DNA of 64,000 bases from Maylandia zebra (lineage: Eukaryota; Chordata; Actinopteri; Cichliformes; Cichlidae), in assembly GCF_041146795.1 (NCBI RefSeq), contig NC_135180.1, forward strand, positions 33,844,794-33,908,793. The letters are read 5' to 3'. A program made the translations under genes and the position numbers. The notes below the pieces were generated by a model. It ran no database searches. It saw nothing but the letters and a program-made list of their open reading frames with translations, and was not told the origin of the DNA. Below, piece after piece: positions 1-13,060 of the stretch. How positions within the stretch are numbered: position 1 is the first letter of the stretch; each line of letters begins with the position of its first letter.

Positions 1-1681
1 TAATACATTACGATGTTTTAGAGCATAAAACTACACGGTCCCACTGACATGAAGTGAACTGTGTGAAGATAGTGTGGGATTTTACTCACAGTTTCCTAAA
101 CACTCAAAGAGACATGGAAGTAAACTGTGGCATGGCAGATCCCGACAGCTTTAATATTTAAATATTAGACTCATATCATAAATTGAAAAAAATTTGACAG
201 ACTGGATTTGCCTTTAAGGACTCTCAGCTGTCTCCAGACACACCATGGACCTTTCCCAAAAAACTTCCCTCGTCTCCACTGACCAATCATCTGGGCTCAA
301 TTTTGCCTCCTAAAAAATAAGGGGCCCAAATAAGGGCTCTGAACTTTTTTCCTCGCCTGCTCCTCAGTTCTCTGTCAGTCTTTACGTACCGCTCTATCTT
401 TCACAGATGCGGAATTTCAACCCATGCTGATCCGCAAATTCAACATATATGTATGGCTTTCTCTGTCAACGACCTCCACACCCCATCTCTTGTCGTCACT
501 CTTTATTAAGGAAGCGGACGCACATTTTCTCAGTCGCCAAAGCTTTCAGCACTACAACAAACTCCTTCCCTGTCCGATTAAGCACACTAACAAGCTTAGC
601 CAGTCTGTGAAAGACAGATTTACCGCAGTTCCTCTGTGCTGGTAATTACTGGCAGAGTGCACTGTAACAATTCTGGTTATAAAACAGCTTACTGCCCTGT
701 CACGGTCCACATCCCCACTGACCCTCCAACCTCCATCCTTTCTTCACACCCTCTCTCTCTCTCTCTCTCTCTTTCTGGCCTTCTCACTTGATCTCCTGCT
801 CCCTCTCCTCCGGTTTAGCTCTGGCACCAGGATCTTCAGCAGAGCCAAAGAGCTAAGAAAGCCAGAGAGAGAGTCCTCTCTTCATGGAGGGGGGAAAATG
901 CTGAGAACAAGTCAGAGTGAGAAAGGAGGCCATTGTAGGGGGCTGGCCTGGGGACAAGTCACCCTTTCAGATGCGGCCAGCCGTGTACAATGGCTAAACT
1001 AACATCACTGACATTTGGAGTTGCCCAAGCTTTAGAGTGAGAGGAATGAGGAGGGGTGGGGTTTACTATTAAGGGTGAGGAGGCTGGAAAGAGCAGCAGT
1101 GTTGGAAAAGGCCCTTCAGAGGCACCAGCCATTGATCAAAAAATCATGTCAGTGGCTGGGATCAGAGCAGCATGCCCTCTGTTAGCTTTCATGTGCTGGA
1201 GAAGCTGCAGGGTGGGTTGGGGGGGACACAGAAGAATGGCATGGAGGAGGGGAGGACATACGAGATAGCCACCTTTTTCAAACTCAGTCCCAACTGACCT
1301 AGCTGGGCCCATAACATTAGCCCACCCGAGGCCACTTGGGGGGCCAAAAGGGTGATAGAAAACATGCAGATGCTTCATCAAAGCAATCAGATAGCACTGC
1401 TTGTTACACTCTATTGGTTGCCAGTAAGGGACATGGTGAATTTGATTAATGATAAAGTGGGCAGCCAAGTGGCCTTCATGGCAAGTACTAATGAGTCCCC
1501 CTACTGCTCTTGACTGATATGGATGTGGCCTGTATCAATGACAGCAGTGGGCCATTAGGAGATGGTCTGTAGGTAAAATTCCACAGTAAATGGCTTCAGC
1601 TTGACTTGAGAGTACAGTTCTCTGTCCAGGAAGGCCATGCCAGACTCTAGAAACTCCGCACATCAGCCCAGTGAATTATCT
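1..1681. other. Gene-free stretch
   Basis: No splice-supported coding sequence. Apart from the CT microsatellite I see only anonymous sequence; the open frames at 424-645 and 1056-1268 lack any recognisable product. Confidence 0.6.
751..773. repeat. (CT)n microsatellite
   Basis: About 11 uninterrupted CT units. Confidence 0.85.
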
Positions 1682-2006
1682 GGGGCGATCGTGGCTCAAG
1701 AGTTGGGAGTTCGCCTTGTAATCGGAAGGTTGCCGGTTTGAGCCCCAGCTTGGACAGTCTCGGTCGTTGTGACCTTGGGCAAGACACTTCTCCCGTTGCC
1801 TACTGGTGGTGGTCAGAGGGCCCGGTGGCGCCAGTGTCCGGCAGCCTCGCCTCTGTCAGTGAGCCCCAGGGTGGCTGTGGCTACAATGTAGCTGCCATCA
1901 CCAGTGTGTGAATGTGTGTGTGAATGGGTGGATGACTGGATATGTAAAGCGCTTTGGGGTCCTTAGGGACTAGTAAAGCGCTATATAAATACAGGCCATT
2001 TACCAT
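1682..2006 (+). mobile_element. tRNA-derived SINE, AFC (African cichlid) type
   Basis: The 5' part is tRNA-like: an A-box region (GTGGCTCAAGAGTTGG) and a B box (GGTTTGAGCCC, one change from the usual GGTTCGA form). A unique body follows, with CTTGGGCAAGACACTTC-like and GTAAAGCGCTTTGGGGTCC segments, and a tail ending CAGGCCATTTACCAT. From memory this is the cichlid AFC SINE, nearly full length. Clear target duplications are not visible. Confidence 0.8.
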
Positions 2007-2489
2007 CTTTTATTCAATAGTCTTTTTTTTTTATTCAGATTGACACCATCTGTTCATAATCCAGAGTACATAAAAAATTGTATGTGTGGCATTATGATAT
2101 GTTATGCGGCACTGCTGATCAGACGATTTCCCTGCTGATACAACAGTATGAGAAAGATGGACAACGTACAGTTCGGTCTAAAGGTTTTTGCACATTTCTC
2201 AAACTTTTGCCTCTGTACACTTCCCTAATGGATTTTAAATCAAGACTGAGTGAAGTGCAGACTTTTAGCTTTAATTCAAATGGCTTAACAAAAGTATTGT
2301 TTTGACTCTTTGGGAATTACAGCCGACCGTTTTCAGGCAATTGACCAGGTGAGGTATGTTGCCCTGATATTCCATTACAAAATTAAGTAGATCTGAAATT
2401 GATTCAAAGTGTTGAACTTGAACTATTTGATAACTAAAGCTATCAATATGAGATCGAAAGAGATGCTGATACAAATGAAGGAAGACATA

Positions 2490-3060
2490 ATTTGAACAAA
2501 AAAGCAAAATTAATCAGAGATAGCAAAAACTTTAGGAGTGGCCGTATAAACAGTCTGGTACATTCTTTAAAAGGAGGAATGATCTGGACAAAGAAAGTAG
2601 ACGATTGTGGAATTCTTTCCTTTGTTAGGAAAAACCCCTTCAAAAATCCAGCCAAGTCAAGAACGCTCTCAAGGAGATATACGTGTATGATTGTCAAGGT
2701 CTGCAGTCCAGAGAGGCCTTCATGAATGGAAATACAGAGGCTTTACAACTGGTTACACTTAAGAACAACTAGACCAGATTAGACTTTGCCAGAAAACATC
2801 TAAAAGAGCCTGCAAAGTTCTGAAAAAAAGAAGCAAAATCTGCAGACAGGTTAAATGAAGATCCGCTTCTACCAGAATGATTAAAAGAGACAAGCAGGGA
2901 GAAGGTGAGAAGCTTGTGGTCTGGAATATACCACACTATCTGTTAAACATGGTGAAGGCACTTTTATGGCATGGAACCAGACCACTAGTGCTTATACATG
3001 CAATAAAGAATATATAAAAAATCCAGAATGTTTGTTAAACACCCTGAATTAAAGTTGAAA
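2490..3060 (+). mobile_element. Decayed Tc1/mariner transposase remnant
   Basis: Translated in shifting frames, short pieces resemble Tc1-type transposase. One is EWKYRGFTT near 2720-2750, another is TRLDFARKHLKEPAKF near 2770-2820, and a third is VKHGEGTFMAW near 2946-2978. Stops and frameshifts separate them, so it is dead. No terminal inverted repeats were found and the limits are approximate. Confidence 0.6.
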
Positions 3061-3416
3061 ACGTTGCCATGCGGTGAAGCAGGACTCCTTGAATACAGGG
3101 AATTTATTTACAGTGAAAATGTGCAACAGCAGCAATCCCAAAACTCGACTCTACATTCGTCTTTAGATCCCAATCTCACTGATCCTTCTCCAGAAGGATG
3201 CTCTCCACTGCACCTCATTCCATATTTACAATTTGCTCTCCACACCTCTGCACCACAGGTTTTGTAGTCATTCAACAATCCAGCACAGACCACTCCTTAG
3301 TATTGGCTCTTCACAAGGTCATCACAGACAGGTGCGTGATTACCTGCAAGTGTGCGGCACCAGGAGGCGGGAAATCTCCAATGAGACCTGCTACTGCACA
3401 AAAACCATCACTACCA

Positions 3417-3418
<2 letters not shown>

Positions 3419-3448
<30 letters not shown>
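3419..3448. repeat. (CA)n microsatellite
   Basis: About 15 CA units. It explains the His-Thr or Val-Cys runs of the open frames crossing it. Confidence 0.95.
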
Positions 3449-3450
<2 letters not shown>

Positions 3451-6400
3451 AACACACATACTGGCACAACAGACGAATGAGGCAGAGAGCTTCAGCAAGG
3501 ACAGACAAACTATGACAGAAATTGTGCCACTGTCCGAAACATGGACTTTAAAAAAAAAATCACTGAAAATTAAAAAAATGTTTGGGCAATTTTACCTTTT
3601 TGCAAAACCGCAAAAGTTTTTTTCATTGAATTAAAACTCAGGTATTCTCATTTCCTAATGAGACTAACTTTTTTTTATTAGAAATTGTCAGTTGAAAACA
3701 ATTCTGAACTCTCTGAATGCATTAAACTTCACAGTAACAACACACAATCACTAGCTTCTCTAACCAAATGAAAGTGAAGCTACTAGATGCCCATTAATCA
3801 AGAGATGGTAACTAAAAAAAATATCAGAGAAGCTCCATCCAAAATTTCACTGTCTGGAAAGTTGCTGTGAAATGAAAAATCACAATTTCTGTGGAGGTCA
3901 GGATAAGAGCTGGAATATTTGGAGCAAGATATTTTCCCAATAAAACTGCACATCTGCTGGGCAGGCAGGAAAAGAGGAACTCACTTATTGCACTGGTCCA
4001 TAGTCCACAATTTATGAACAAACAACAGTCAATGTATGAAGTCTGTAGAGTAATATTTGGATAATACAGAGTTGTGTTGAAGCACTGCAGAAACGAGGTT
4101 CAAGCTGTGCTCCTTGGCTACAATTACAGAATGTATGTGTTTAGAATGAAGGAGACGTGCCTAATGAAAAGAACGCGTTGCTTTCTATTATCCATGGAGG
4201 GGACTTTGAGGTTGTACAGAATCTAAACAAAGAGAGTCAAGACACAGGAGATACACAAGGATAGGAAACAACCAAATTAAAACAGCAGGTGAAAGAAGAC
4301 GAGGAAGACACTAAAAGCATCAACACAATAGGGGATGAGGACAAGATGAGGAAATGCAGGAAACAATAAGGAACAAAAGAAACAAACTGCAATTAAGTAA
4401 AGAGAGGGAGCGAAACTTAGGGACGTGAAAAAGAAACAGTTTATTAATGAATGTATGGGGTGAAATGCCTTAATTCCTGTATTATGTCTGTTTTTAAAGT
4501 TAATAAAAATCTTTTGTGTCTGTGGCTCTATTTACTTTTTCAACTTACCAAATCCATTAAACATACAAGTGTGCCTTTGAGAGGCTTTATCAAAGAACAT
4601 TCCTTTTAATCAACATAATTAAGGATTTCTTTTATTTTAGTTAAACATTTTGTCCAGACAGTCAAAAATATATAGGCAAGAAATTTAGTTTTCAAACCTA
4701 CTGAAACATAGAAAACATAATCATAACTTCATTGTTTTTTAAACATGCATCACTTTCAGCATTTTCACAACTTTCATGTCCATTGTCAAATCACAAATAT
4801 ACAAATGCAAACAGTCAGAGGATGTGAAAACGGTACCGCTGCTGAACGAGTACAAAGCTATACAAATAGGGAAGAACTGTATGACTGTACCTGTTATAAA
4901 CATACTTTGGTTTAGTTTAGTTTTTTTAAATTTCCCACAGCCTGTGTGAATATAATCAAAAGTCTTCATGATCTCCCTTTTTGTAAGCTATTTCTCACAT
5001 TAACTGTTCTTTCTAGTACTGTGTTCACCTGCATGGAGTAGGCAGCAGGTGATGGAGTGAGTCTAAAGTGATCACAGAAGGAGCTGGCAGCACTGTGGAG
5101 TGGAAGAATGTTGAATTGTTGGCAAGAGAGTTTGACTTCAGGATCCAAATGCTAATCAGAGCTGCCAGAGAGCCAAGATTTTGATGCAGTTTCACCATCT
5201 TTTTTGGCATCCAGTTATCTGGTCAAACAACTGGGACAAGGGCTGCTGTGGTCTAGCTTTTGCAGCTGGCAACATCTCCTCTCTCTCTCCGGAGTACACA
5301 GTCCAGGGTGCTCCAGGGAAAGGCCACACCAACACTCCCTGGTCTGATGACGTCCACAAGCCGAGCAAAGGCACCCACTTTGTTTAAACAAGCTTGTGCG
5401 TGCAGCTAAAAGGGGTAAATAAGGGTGGACCACCTAGCCTGTGGTGCACTGACTGCCAGCCTAGAAACAGCTTGGCATGGGCTCGTGTTAACGTATCTCT
5501 GCCTGGGCCGGGCTGTAGTATGTTAGCGTCACTGTGACAATCCAGTCTCCTGTTCGTCTCCACGCTGGGGCCCATGAGGGCAAAGTCCCCCTCCTCTGTT
5601 TATTCCTGTGATTCAGTGGAGGGAGCTCAGTCTTCTAAATGCAATAACAGCTGCTAAAAGCAACAAACCGAGAACCTGATATATACTCTGAAGGACTGAC
5701 CCCTGCCCATGAATCAGATCAGACCCTAGACAGAAGGTATTGAGCATGGGTTATGAGCAGAGTTCCCTGCAGTGCCCTATAGATCTCCTTGTCTCAGTAC
5801 CTGGCTATTTTTGGGCCACCCTTTACCCATCAAACAGCCTTCAAATGCCTCTTCAGGGAAGAGGGAATGTTTCTGGGCTGATTTAAAGCTGACAATGTTT
5901 TGTGGTATGCCCTTTTTTTTTTCTTTTTTTTTTGGTTGTTAAATTATATCGTTGTTTGACATTGTTGTTTATTTTTGAATCCAGTCATTTTCTGTGGTTC
6001 AGAATTCGTTCAAAGGAGGAATGCCTTGACAGAGTGTCCCAGTTAGATCTCAAAAGGCATTTAAATTACACAGGGTGAAGCTGTTGATGTGCTGCCATAG
6101 CTGTTGGTGTGTTTGGACAAGAAATGAGGCGTCCGCCCATTTTACCCTTGTTGAAATGAATTGACATATGCATGCTGTGTGTGTACAGAGATTAACACAT
6201 ACTGCAACCCACGCATCGAGGGCCAGCGGTTCCTTCGTCATGCATTCCCAGGGTGCATTGCTTTCTGACAGCTGTGGAGGCCTGTTAACACCCTGATCGC
6301 CAATGTGATTACGACTCTCTTAAGATACTGAACCACACGCAGCTCCTGTTGGACAAAGACAGGCCTGTCCCCACCGCCCAGGCGATCCTGACACAACCCC

Positions 6401-7890
6401 AGCTGGATCAGCCGTTGGGTTTATCTAGGCTCATGTCCAGCTCACCTTCTGTGTCCCAGGAGGTGAGGTGCACGGGGAGCTATGTTCCCCTTTGGCGAAC
6501 AGGGCAGGGGGTGTTACAATTGCTACTCACACTGTATACAATCAACACTCATAGCATGCCAGGATGGGCCACCCCCTGAGCAAAGGCCACCCAGCGGACT
6601 TAACTTGTAGTTACACAGCTTAGTGCTGTTCAACGTTTTTTCCATTTGTTTATGTTTTTAGATTTTTGCAGTCTGAGTGTTTCCCAGGATTTCAATGTGT
6701 ATTTTCAATTTAATATCAGTGAGTCCAAACAGGTGATGGGAAATGAGTAAAACATCCCTTCAAAAACCGGGATGTCCTGCCAACACCTCAGTTCATCTGG
6801 CATAGACATTTCTGCAGGAGTGATTAAAAGTGATCTAATAGAAAGCACAAACTTGCAATTTTCTTTTTTTTTATTGAGTGTCGCTTTTATTTTATATCAC
6901 TTGCAGGTGATCGTCTCATTGAACAACTGTCTAAACTCTCACTAAGGTTAAAGAATGTCTACTGCTGTACAGTTGGAAGTTCAGCAGTGACAGCATGATG
7001 TCACTGAGGGGAAGGAAGCTGAACATCCAAGAAACAATTTTACTGCTGGGTGTGTGACCAGTGTTTTGACTTTTCAGACCTGACCGCATCCTTGCTTCAT
7101 TACAGCAGCAACAACTGTATATGTTGGACATTTGTCAAATATGACATGATCTCCTTTAAACAAGAAGCTTGTGTGCACACAGTCTTTGGAAATGAAGAAG
7201 CTGCCAGGTCTAAACACTCCTCTCTAATAGCTACAGTGCCACATGTAGCGGAAAAAATAAATAAACGCTTGAGAAAAAACAAAGTATGCAATGTTATTTC
7301 TGAAATAAAACAAAAGCATATTTATTTGGTAATTCAGAGCCCACTTAGCCAATCCCAAATCTCCAGCTTTTAGTCTACAGTTAAGGTCAGAGTCTGTCTG
7401 GAAACAATATAATTAAATACTCAAAAATGATCAGTTGGTGCTCAGTTGGTCTAACAGGTCGTGTAATAACAGAATACTGTTTGTTTATATTCATTAACAA
7501 TAATACTCTCCTGGTAGTTTCTTTAGGCTTTGCACCCCAATTCCACTGTTTTTAGCAAAAGTCAGCAATTTTCAGTATTCTAAACATTTAGTCAGTGAGT
7601 GGGCAGATTAATGCATGTTACTGAGTGAATTAGCTAATTTCTCACATTCTGCAGATGACAGCATAGAGATACTTGTAATAAGAAAATAATTACATTCACA
7701 GCTCACACTTTTTTCCCCATCCCTTTGAGGTATTCCTAGTGCAGATGCACAAATTTCAGTCACGGTAGTTAGCATTTAGCTAGTGATACAGACGAGGAGT
7801 GAACATAAATGGAGTTAAAAAAATGGTGACAGGTCATTTCAAATTTTCAAACTGCTCAACAAATATGACAAATATGTACATATGTAGAAT

Positions 7891-7955
7891 TTTTTACATT
7901 AAGCTAGCAGACAAATTGTTTCTGTGCAGTTTGTCTGCTAGTTAAACGTAAAACA
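7891..7955. other. Long imperfect hairpin
   Basis: Left arm TTAAGCTAGCAGACAAATTG (7899-7918) pairs with right arm CAGTTTGTCTGCTAGTTAA (7927-7945), with one bulge and one G-U type mismatch around an 8-base loop. Partial pairing extends outward (TTTTAC with GTAAAA). Confidence 0.6.
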
Positions 7956-8424
7956 GTGAGATGGAGAAAGATGTTTAAAAAAAGACAGGAAAGGAGAGGA
8001 AGATGGGAAATTGTTTTCAAAGGTAAGTACTGTTCAGCAGATGACATTTGCTAAACATAAATCTTATAATAATAAATAATCATATAATGTCCCAATTCAT
8101 TTTACAATTTTTAAATAAATGATGTTTTGCTGAATTATGGTTTTGTAAAACATGGAAGATTACTGGATTTGTGTTATTCAGATGTTGCACAAAATTAGCA
8201 GACAGTGCAGTGCTGGCTAAACAAGCTACTTTACAGTACTGTGACAAAGTTTACAGTGATGCTCTTTGCTGAAATGATGATGCTCAGCATTCTGTGGTGT
8301 TCATGGTCAATGTTAAAACATGCATCAATGGAAGCAAGCATCAGTTGTTGTTAGTGATGGTGCTAATTGGATTAGATTAGATTCAGATGCTAAATTCCAT
8401 CTTTCATACCAGCTCTAGTGTCAA

Positions 8425-8512
8425 GTCTCCTCTGTACTGAAAGGAGCCAGTTATGGTGGTTCTGGTACCTGAGTAGGATGCCTCCTAGATGCCTTCTAGC
8501 TTCTAGGCCTCG
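8425..8512. repeat. Short dispersed repeat fragment
   Basis: GAAAGGAGCCAGTTATGGTG followed by AGGATGCCTCCTAGATGCC resembles a fragment found widely in fish genomes. Source family not identified. Confidence 0.3.
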
Positions 8513-9689
8513 CTATTCTGACAGAAAAGCTGCAAAATAATGTAAAGCCTTTCAGGTTTTGAGCTTTTGTGTACCAAATGAACAACAAATATTCAATAAA
8601 TTTATTTTATCGTTAATTTTATAGACAGCAAATGTCTGGGTTTTTTGGGGGGTTTTGGGTTTTTTGCTTGAACTTGAAACACCTGAGCACGATTATGTTG
8701 TCTAAGTTCAGATCTGATCACTGACCTTGAGCTTTCTGTTGACATCTCTGGGAGTATTAGCAGCCTTGACTGAAAACAGCACTTCCTGATCAGAGAAACA
8801 GGAAGTCGCCTGGAGCAATCAGACAAATCAGACGTCTCTTTCTATCTGCCTGCTCTCTTGTCATTTGATCTCAGTTCACAGAGATCGTATGCTGTGAACT
8901 GTTCTGGCCTAGTCTTTCTGTTCCAACAGCATAATTCAATTGTCTTTTTATCCACAGGCGATGAATAACCTCTGAATAGTAAATCAGCACCACGGCGTCT
9001 CATCTCTGGACTGGAGCGCAGCTCTAATGGATCCGCAGGGGCTTGGATGGAGCGAGACCAAGCAGGCTCCATTCCATCCCCTGCTGGTGCAAATCAAAAT
9101 AAAAGCCCCTCTGAAAGCCCCAGCATGTGCGCAAGTCATCTGAGGCCCCGTCGCGAATAACCCGAGAGAAAACACATCCCCAAATTTCATTCACGTATTG
9201 GCAGGCAGACAAATCAAAAGTGTCTTCCTGTCTCAAGCACATCCACTCAATCTTTACATTTTGACTGGCTGCATAGGGTGTGATAAAAGACTACATATTT
9301 ACCAGAAATGGTAAATGAAATGTATGAAGATGATGATCCTGTGACCGCTGAGCAAAGGACAATTCCCCGCACTTCATTTCGAAGTGATCTTTGAATATAT
9401 TTGCAACGCCTAACATAAGGTGACTTTAACAGGTGAGTGGCCATGCAATAGTTTTTTGAAAGAGGTTTGATCCAAGAACTCACTGGCTTCACGACTGATC
9501 ACATCACCAAGTGGTGTCTGGTTTTGTGCATCTCTCTATCCATGCAAGATTTGTTTATTCAGTCCCCCTACAAAAATGGAAGCAAACAAAAAAAAAAACC
9601 AAGAAAATTTAACAAAACATTAACGAGGTTCAGTGACTGAACATCGCAAAACTATGATTTCTAGTATTGCCAGGGTTTTTCTCAAAGAT

Positions 9690-9731
9690 GCTATTATCAT
9701 CATCATTATTATCATTATTATTATTATTATT
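9690..9731. repeat. ATT/ATC trinucleotide repeat
   Basis: Imperfect run of TAT, ATC and ATT triplets. Confidence 0.8.
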
Positions 9732-9909
9732 TTACAAAAATGTTTTGTAAAAATGTTTTGTGTTGTTCAGTCAATGATTCATAATAAATCTGAGTAAATT
9801 ATCAATGATGTTGCCGTGTAGGTGCAATTGGTTAAAGGTTTCTTCAGTTAAATTCTTCAATTTTTTGCTGTCTTTGATGTCATTTATTCATTCTGCAGTT
9901 AATAATTAG

Positions 9910-10484
9910 TAGGGATCGAGCAATCCGATATACATTATCGATATCAGTCTGATCCTCACCTAAATTACTGGATCGGATATCGAGGAGGAAAAAAAAAGTA
10001 ATCCGATCCATTAAATATCCAAAAATACCTCACAAAACCTACGACATGGCGTAACCCAGGTAGTGGCCTTAGCATGTCGGAGCAGTGTGCCTCACCTGAT
10101 AGAGCGGCTGTTGTGTGTGGTCTGGAGTTCACACTGAAAGTGTCTGGAGCCTCGCTACGTGCTGCCAAACCAGGTTTTGTGCCAAGGTAGGTATCCCCGA
10201 CAAAGTTTGTTCCCCCTGCGTCATGAGCATTTCCTGGTCACGGAGTGCGGATCCAGTTACTCCGCCTCCATTACAGACAATTAGACATGGAAGTAGTGAT
10301 ATTTCAGTTTTGTAAAAAAGTGAAAAATTGGTATGAACTTGTACAAAATGAAGCAAGACATTAAAAAAAACAGTTTCATTGATTATAAAGTAGACTATAT
10401 CGGATTCATAACAGTATCGGCAGATATCCAAATTTATGTCAGTATCGGCATCGAATATAAAAAAGTGGTATCGTGCCATCTAAA
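9910..10484. mobile_element. Non-autonomous hAT-type DNA transposon
   Basis: The 575-bp element is flanked on both sides by the 8-bp direct repeat ATAATTAG (9902-9909 and 10485-10492), the duplication length of hAT transposons. The ends are imperfect inverted repeats (TAGGGATCGAGCAATCCGAT on the left; the right end reversed reads TTTAGATGGCACGATACC). Both ends are rich in ATCGGAT/TATCGGCA subterminal motifs. The interior has no convincing coding sequence. Confidence 0.65.
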
Positions 10485-12039
10485 ATAATTAGTATGGGCG
10501 AAAGTTGCAAATTACTTTGTGCACCATATCATAAAGTGTGCAGACCAAATGCAGACACAGCTTCCAGGGTACATTACAAACAGATGAATGGGATTCAGTG
10601 AAGTGAGGTGGGCAAACAATGTTTGTTTGCTTCACTTGATAGATATTACTGGAGAAATGTTATACCTGAAATTAGACTTGTCTGGTACACGCATAGAATC
10701 TATTGTTAAATATGTCTGTGTTTGCTTTTGTTAACTCTCACAAAGTTCATTTATATTTTATACAGTATATGCTGTCAAAGCAGATTTGTGTCCCTGCAGT
10801 GTACTGATGGTGCTTGTGACTACCATACACCAAGACTTGACTTTCTGTATGTAAATGACTGTGTTTGCATGTGTGTTTAATGAAGGGGTGTCTCTCAGCA
10901 GCAGATGTTGGTGTTTTGTTAGAATAATTTGGTGGGAATTTTCATGAGCTCCACAGAGCCACAGCTGGGTTACAGGTGGGAACAAGGGGAGATGGATGGA
11001 TGGAGGTGGGGAGGGCTAAGTAAGAGCGGAACCCCGGACCCCTTGGGGACAAAACTGTGTTTGAGGCCAAAAACTGTCAGCGAGGCAGAAATAGACATAT
11101 AGGGAGGCGGGATTTGGCAGTTTTTGTCCGACTTATTATACCCACATACACAATGTTCTGTATAAAAAAACGTACTCTACATTTGCTAACTTTTTGTTTC
11201 AATATCAAGCATGGATGCACCCTCTGACTGCATTTAAAACATGCTTAGATAAATGCTGTTGTGTTTTTATGGATCCCACTGAGCTCTGTTTTAAAGTATA
11301 TGAACCAACAAAAAAAAGAAAAGAAATTTTAAAAAGGAGGCAAGATATACAGAGTGGCAATTACCTCAGCTCTTGGCAGGGATTCTAATTAAAACCAAAC
11401 TTGTTTCCTTCAGTGAACAAACATGACAGGCGCTGAGCAGAAGAGCTTTTTTTTTCCACTCCTGCCAAAATATTAAGTGAGTGCAGGTGCTCCAGGAATG
11501 TCTACAAGGGTGGGGGCAAGGCTGAGCTGACCTTTTTCTCTCTCCATTGTGTATGTGAGTCTCCATATGTGTGTTTATTTATGTATTTGAGCATGTGTTT
11601 CCTCCCAACCCTGACTGTTTTCACGCATGCTTTGGTAGCACGGCACAGAAGTACACCCAGCAGTTTGCCTTTGCTCCCTTCTGTAGCTTTGACGTGTTAG
11701 AAAGCTGAGCAAAAGCAAGCAACTGTTACGTTATTATGGAGAGGCTGGGGACTGCCCTAAGCAGGACCATATGCAAGGGTCCTGGCAATTCCTAGGCCTG
11801 ATTGAAGCAGGCTCAGTAGCCCCACTGGAGCCACAGACCTGACAATTTCCTCTCTGCACCCCATCAACACAATGAATATCGTACACTACATCACTATTCG
11901 ATACAAACTAGTCTCTGCCATAATTCCCAGGTCACATACAAACAATGAATAACAACCATTTTAATTCAGATTTTTTTGTGCCTCTCACTCATTAAGGAGC
12001 CATCATAGCACCAAATCAGTAACAGAACAGCACCCCAAG

Positions 12040-12125
12040 GGGTCTAGCTGTCAGCCATGATTGAATTCAAGCTTTCTGCTTGAGAGACAGGCTTTCTAAT
12101 CACTGCTCTACCCTGCTGACTCGAT
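12040..12125 (-). repeat. tRNA-like SINE head remnant
   Basis: On the minus strand the stretch GGGTAGAGCAGTGATTAG followed by GCTTGAATTCAA resembles A and B boxes at normal tRNA spacing. It has no cloverleaf I can complete, so it is a tRNA-derived repeat fragment and not a tRNA gene. Confidence 0.35.
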
Positions 12126-12889
12126 AATTGTTCATTATTCATTATTAATGTCCATCCATGGCAATAACTCATGCTCATTAGTGAAAATGAACATTTATTC
12201 AGTTCCGTTCCTGGAAGTTCACGATTACCAGATTGTACCTTCTACCAATCAGCAGGTTTAGAGGCTGGAGGAATTGAAGGCCTCCAGTGCAGGTGGGGCA
12301 GGATATTTTGACAACTTCCTTGAGGTCAGAAATGCCTCACCAAAGAGGTGATGGGTACAAGCGGACACCTGGCCCAGACTGACACCTTGAGCCAGACAGC
12401 CAGGTGAAGAGCCTGAGGACAGCTCCCTAAAATTAGGCTGCACTGAAAGAGAAGTAGAAGCGATTGGTGGATTTGAGTTGTTTTAATGAGTAGGCAAAAG
12501 GAGTTTCCATAGAAGAGATGACCAGAAACAAAGGTTGCAGGAAACCAAATCTGGTGAGTGGTGTGGGTGGGGAGTGAAGATTGCAGGCTCCTGCACATGC
12601 ACTTGCAGGTTAGGAGATGACTCTTCAACTGAAAACTTGATCATACCTGGAGACCTAGCACTCATCACCACGATGTGGAATTCAGGTCAGTTTGAAAGGA
12701 AATGTTGTCTCTTAGCATAGCTGTGGTCTGTGGTCAGATTGGGGAGTATACAGTGTGAGTGATCAGAATAGGACTTACTCAGAGGAATATAAAAATAGCA
12801 GCTGCTGGAAACTGGTCATGATGCCCTTAAATGTGACTTTGGTCAAATTTAAATCAATTTTGGTTTTAAGGACCTGTGCCCAGATCCTT

Positions 12890-13060
12890 TTGATCACATC
12901 TAGTAGGCTTTCACTTACGTATCACCTTTCAAAAGTACTTTACCATGTTTCTCATTCACACCATTCACACACCAATAGTAACTGAGCCGGCAAGGATGGC
13001 GCAGGCTTACCTTCAAGCAGAGGGCCAGAGATCAAAGCACCAACCCTGTGAAAAGTGAAC
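12890..13060. repeat. Degraded SINE-like repeat
   Basis: Contains TATCACCTTTCAAAAGTACTT and CTCATTCACACCATTCACACA, followed by a degenerate block with GATCAAAGCACCAACCCTGTG. These resemble, in order, the body and the reversed tRNA-like head of common fish SINEs. Too mutated for a firm name. Confidence 0.4.

Larger units (their letters stand above)
3061..9909. other. Gene-free stretch
   Basis: Anonymous, mostly AT-rich DNA with a CA microsatellite, the hairpin at 7.9 kb and a short repeat fragment near 8.4 kb. A more GC-balanced block at 8990-9200 could be a conserved element. No gene seen. Confidence 0.6.

Noticed and set aside
12040..12125. Possible tRNA gene on the minus strand
   Set aside because: A- and B-box-like motifs are present, but stems of a cloverleaf do not pair. 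Better read as a SINE head.
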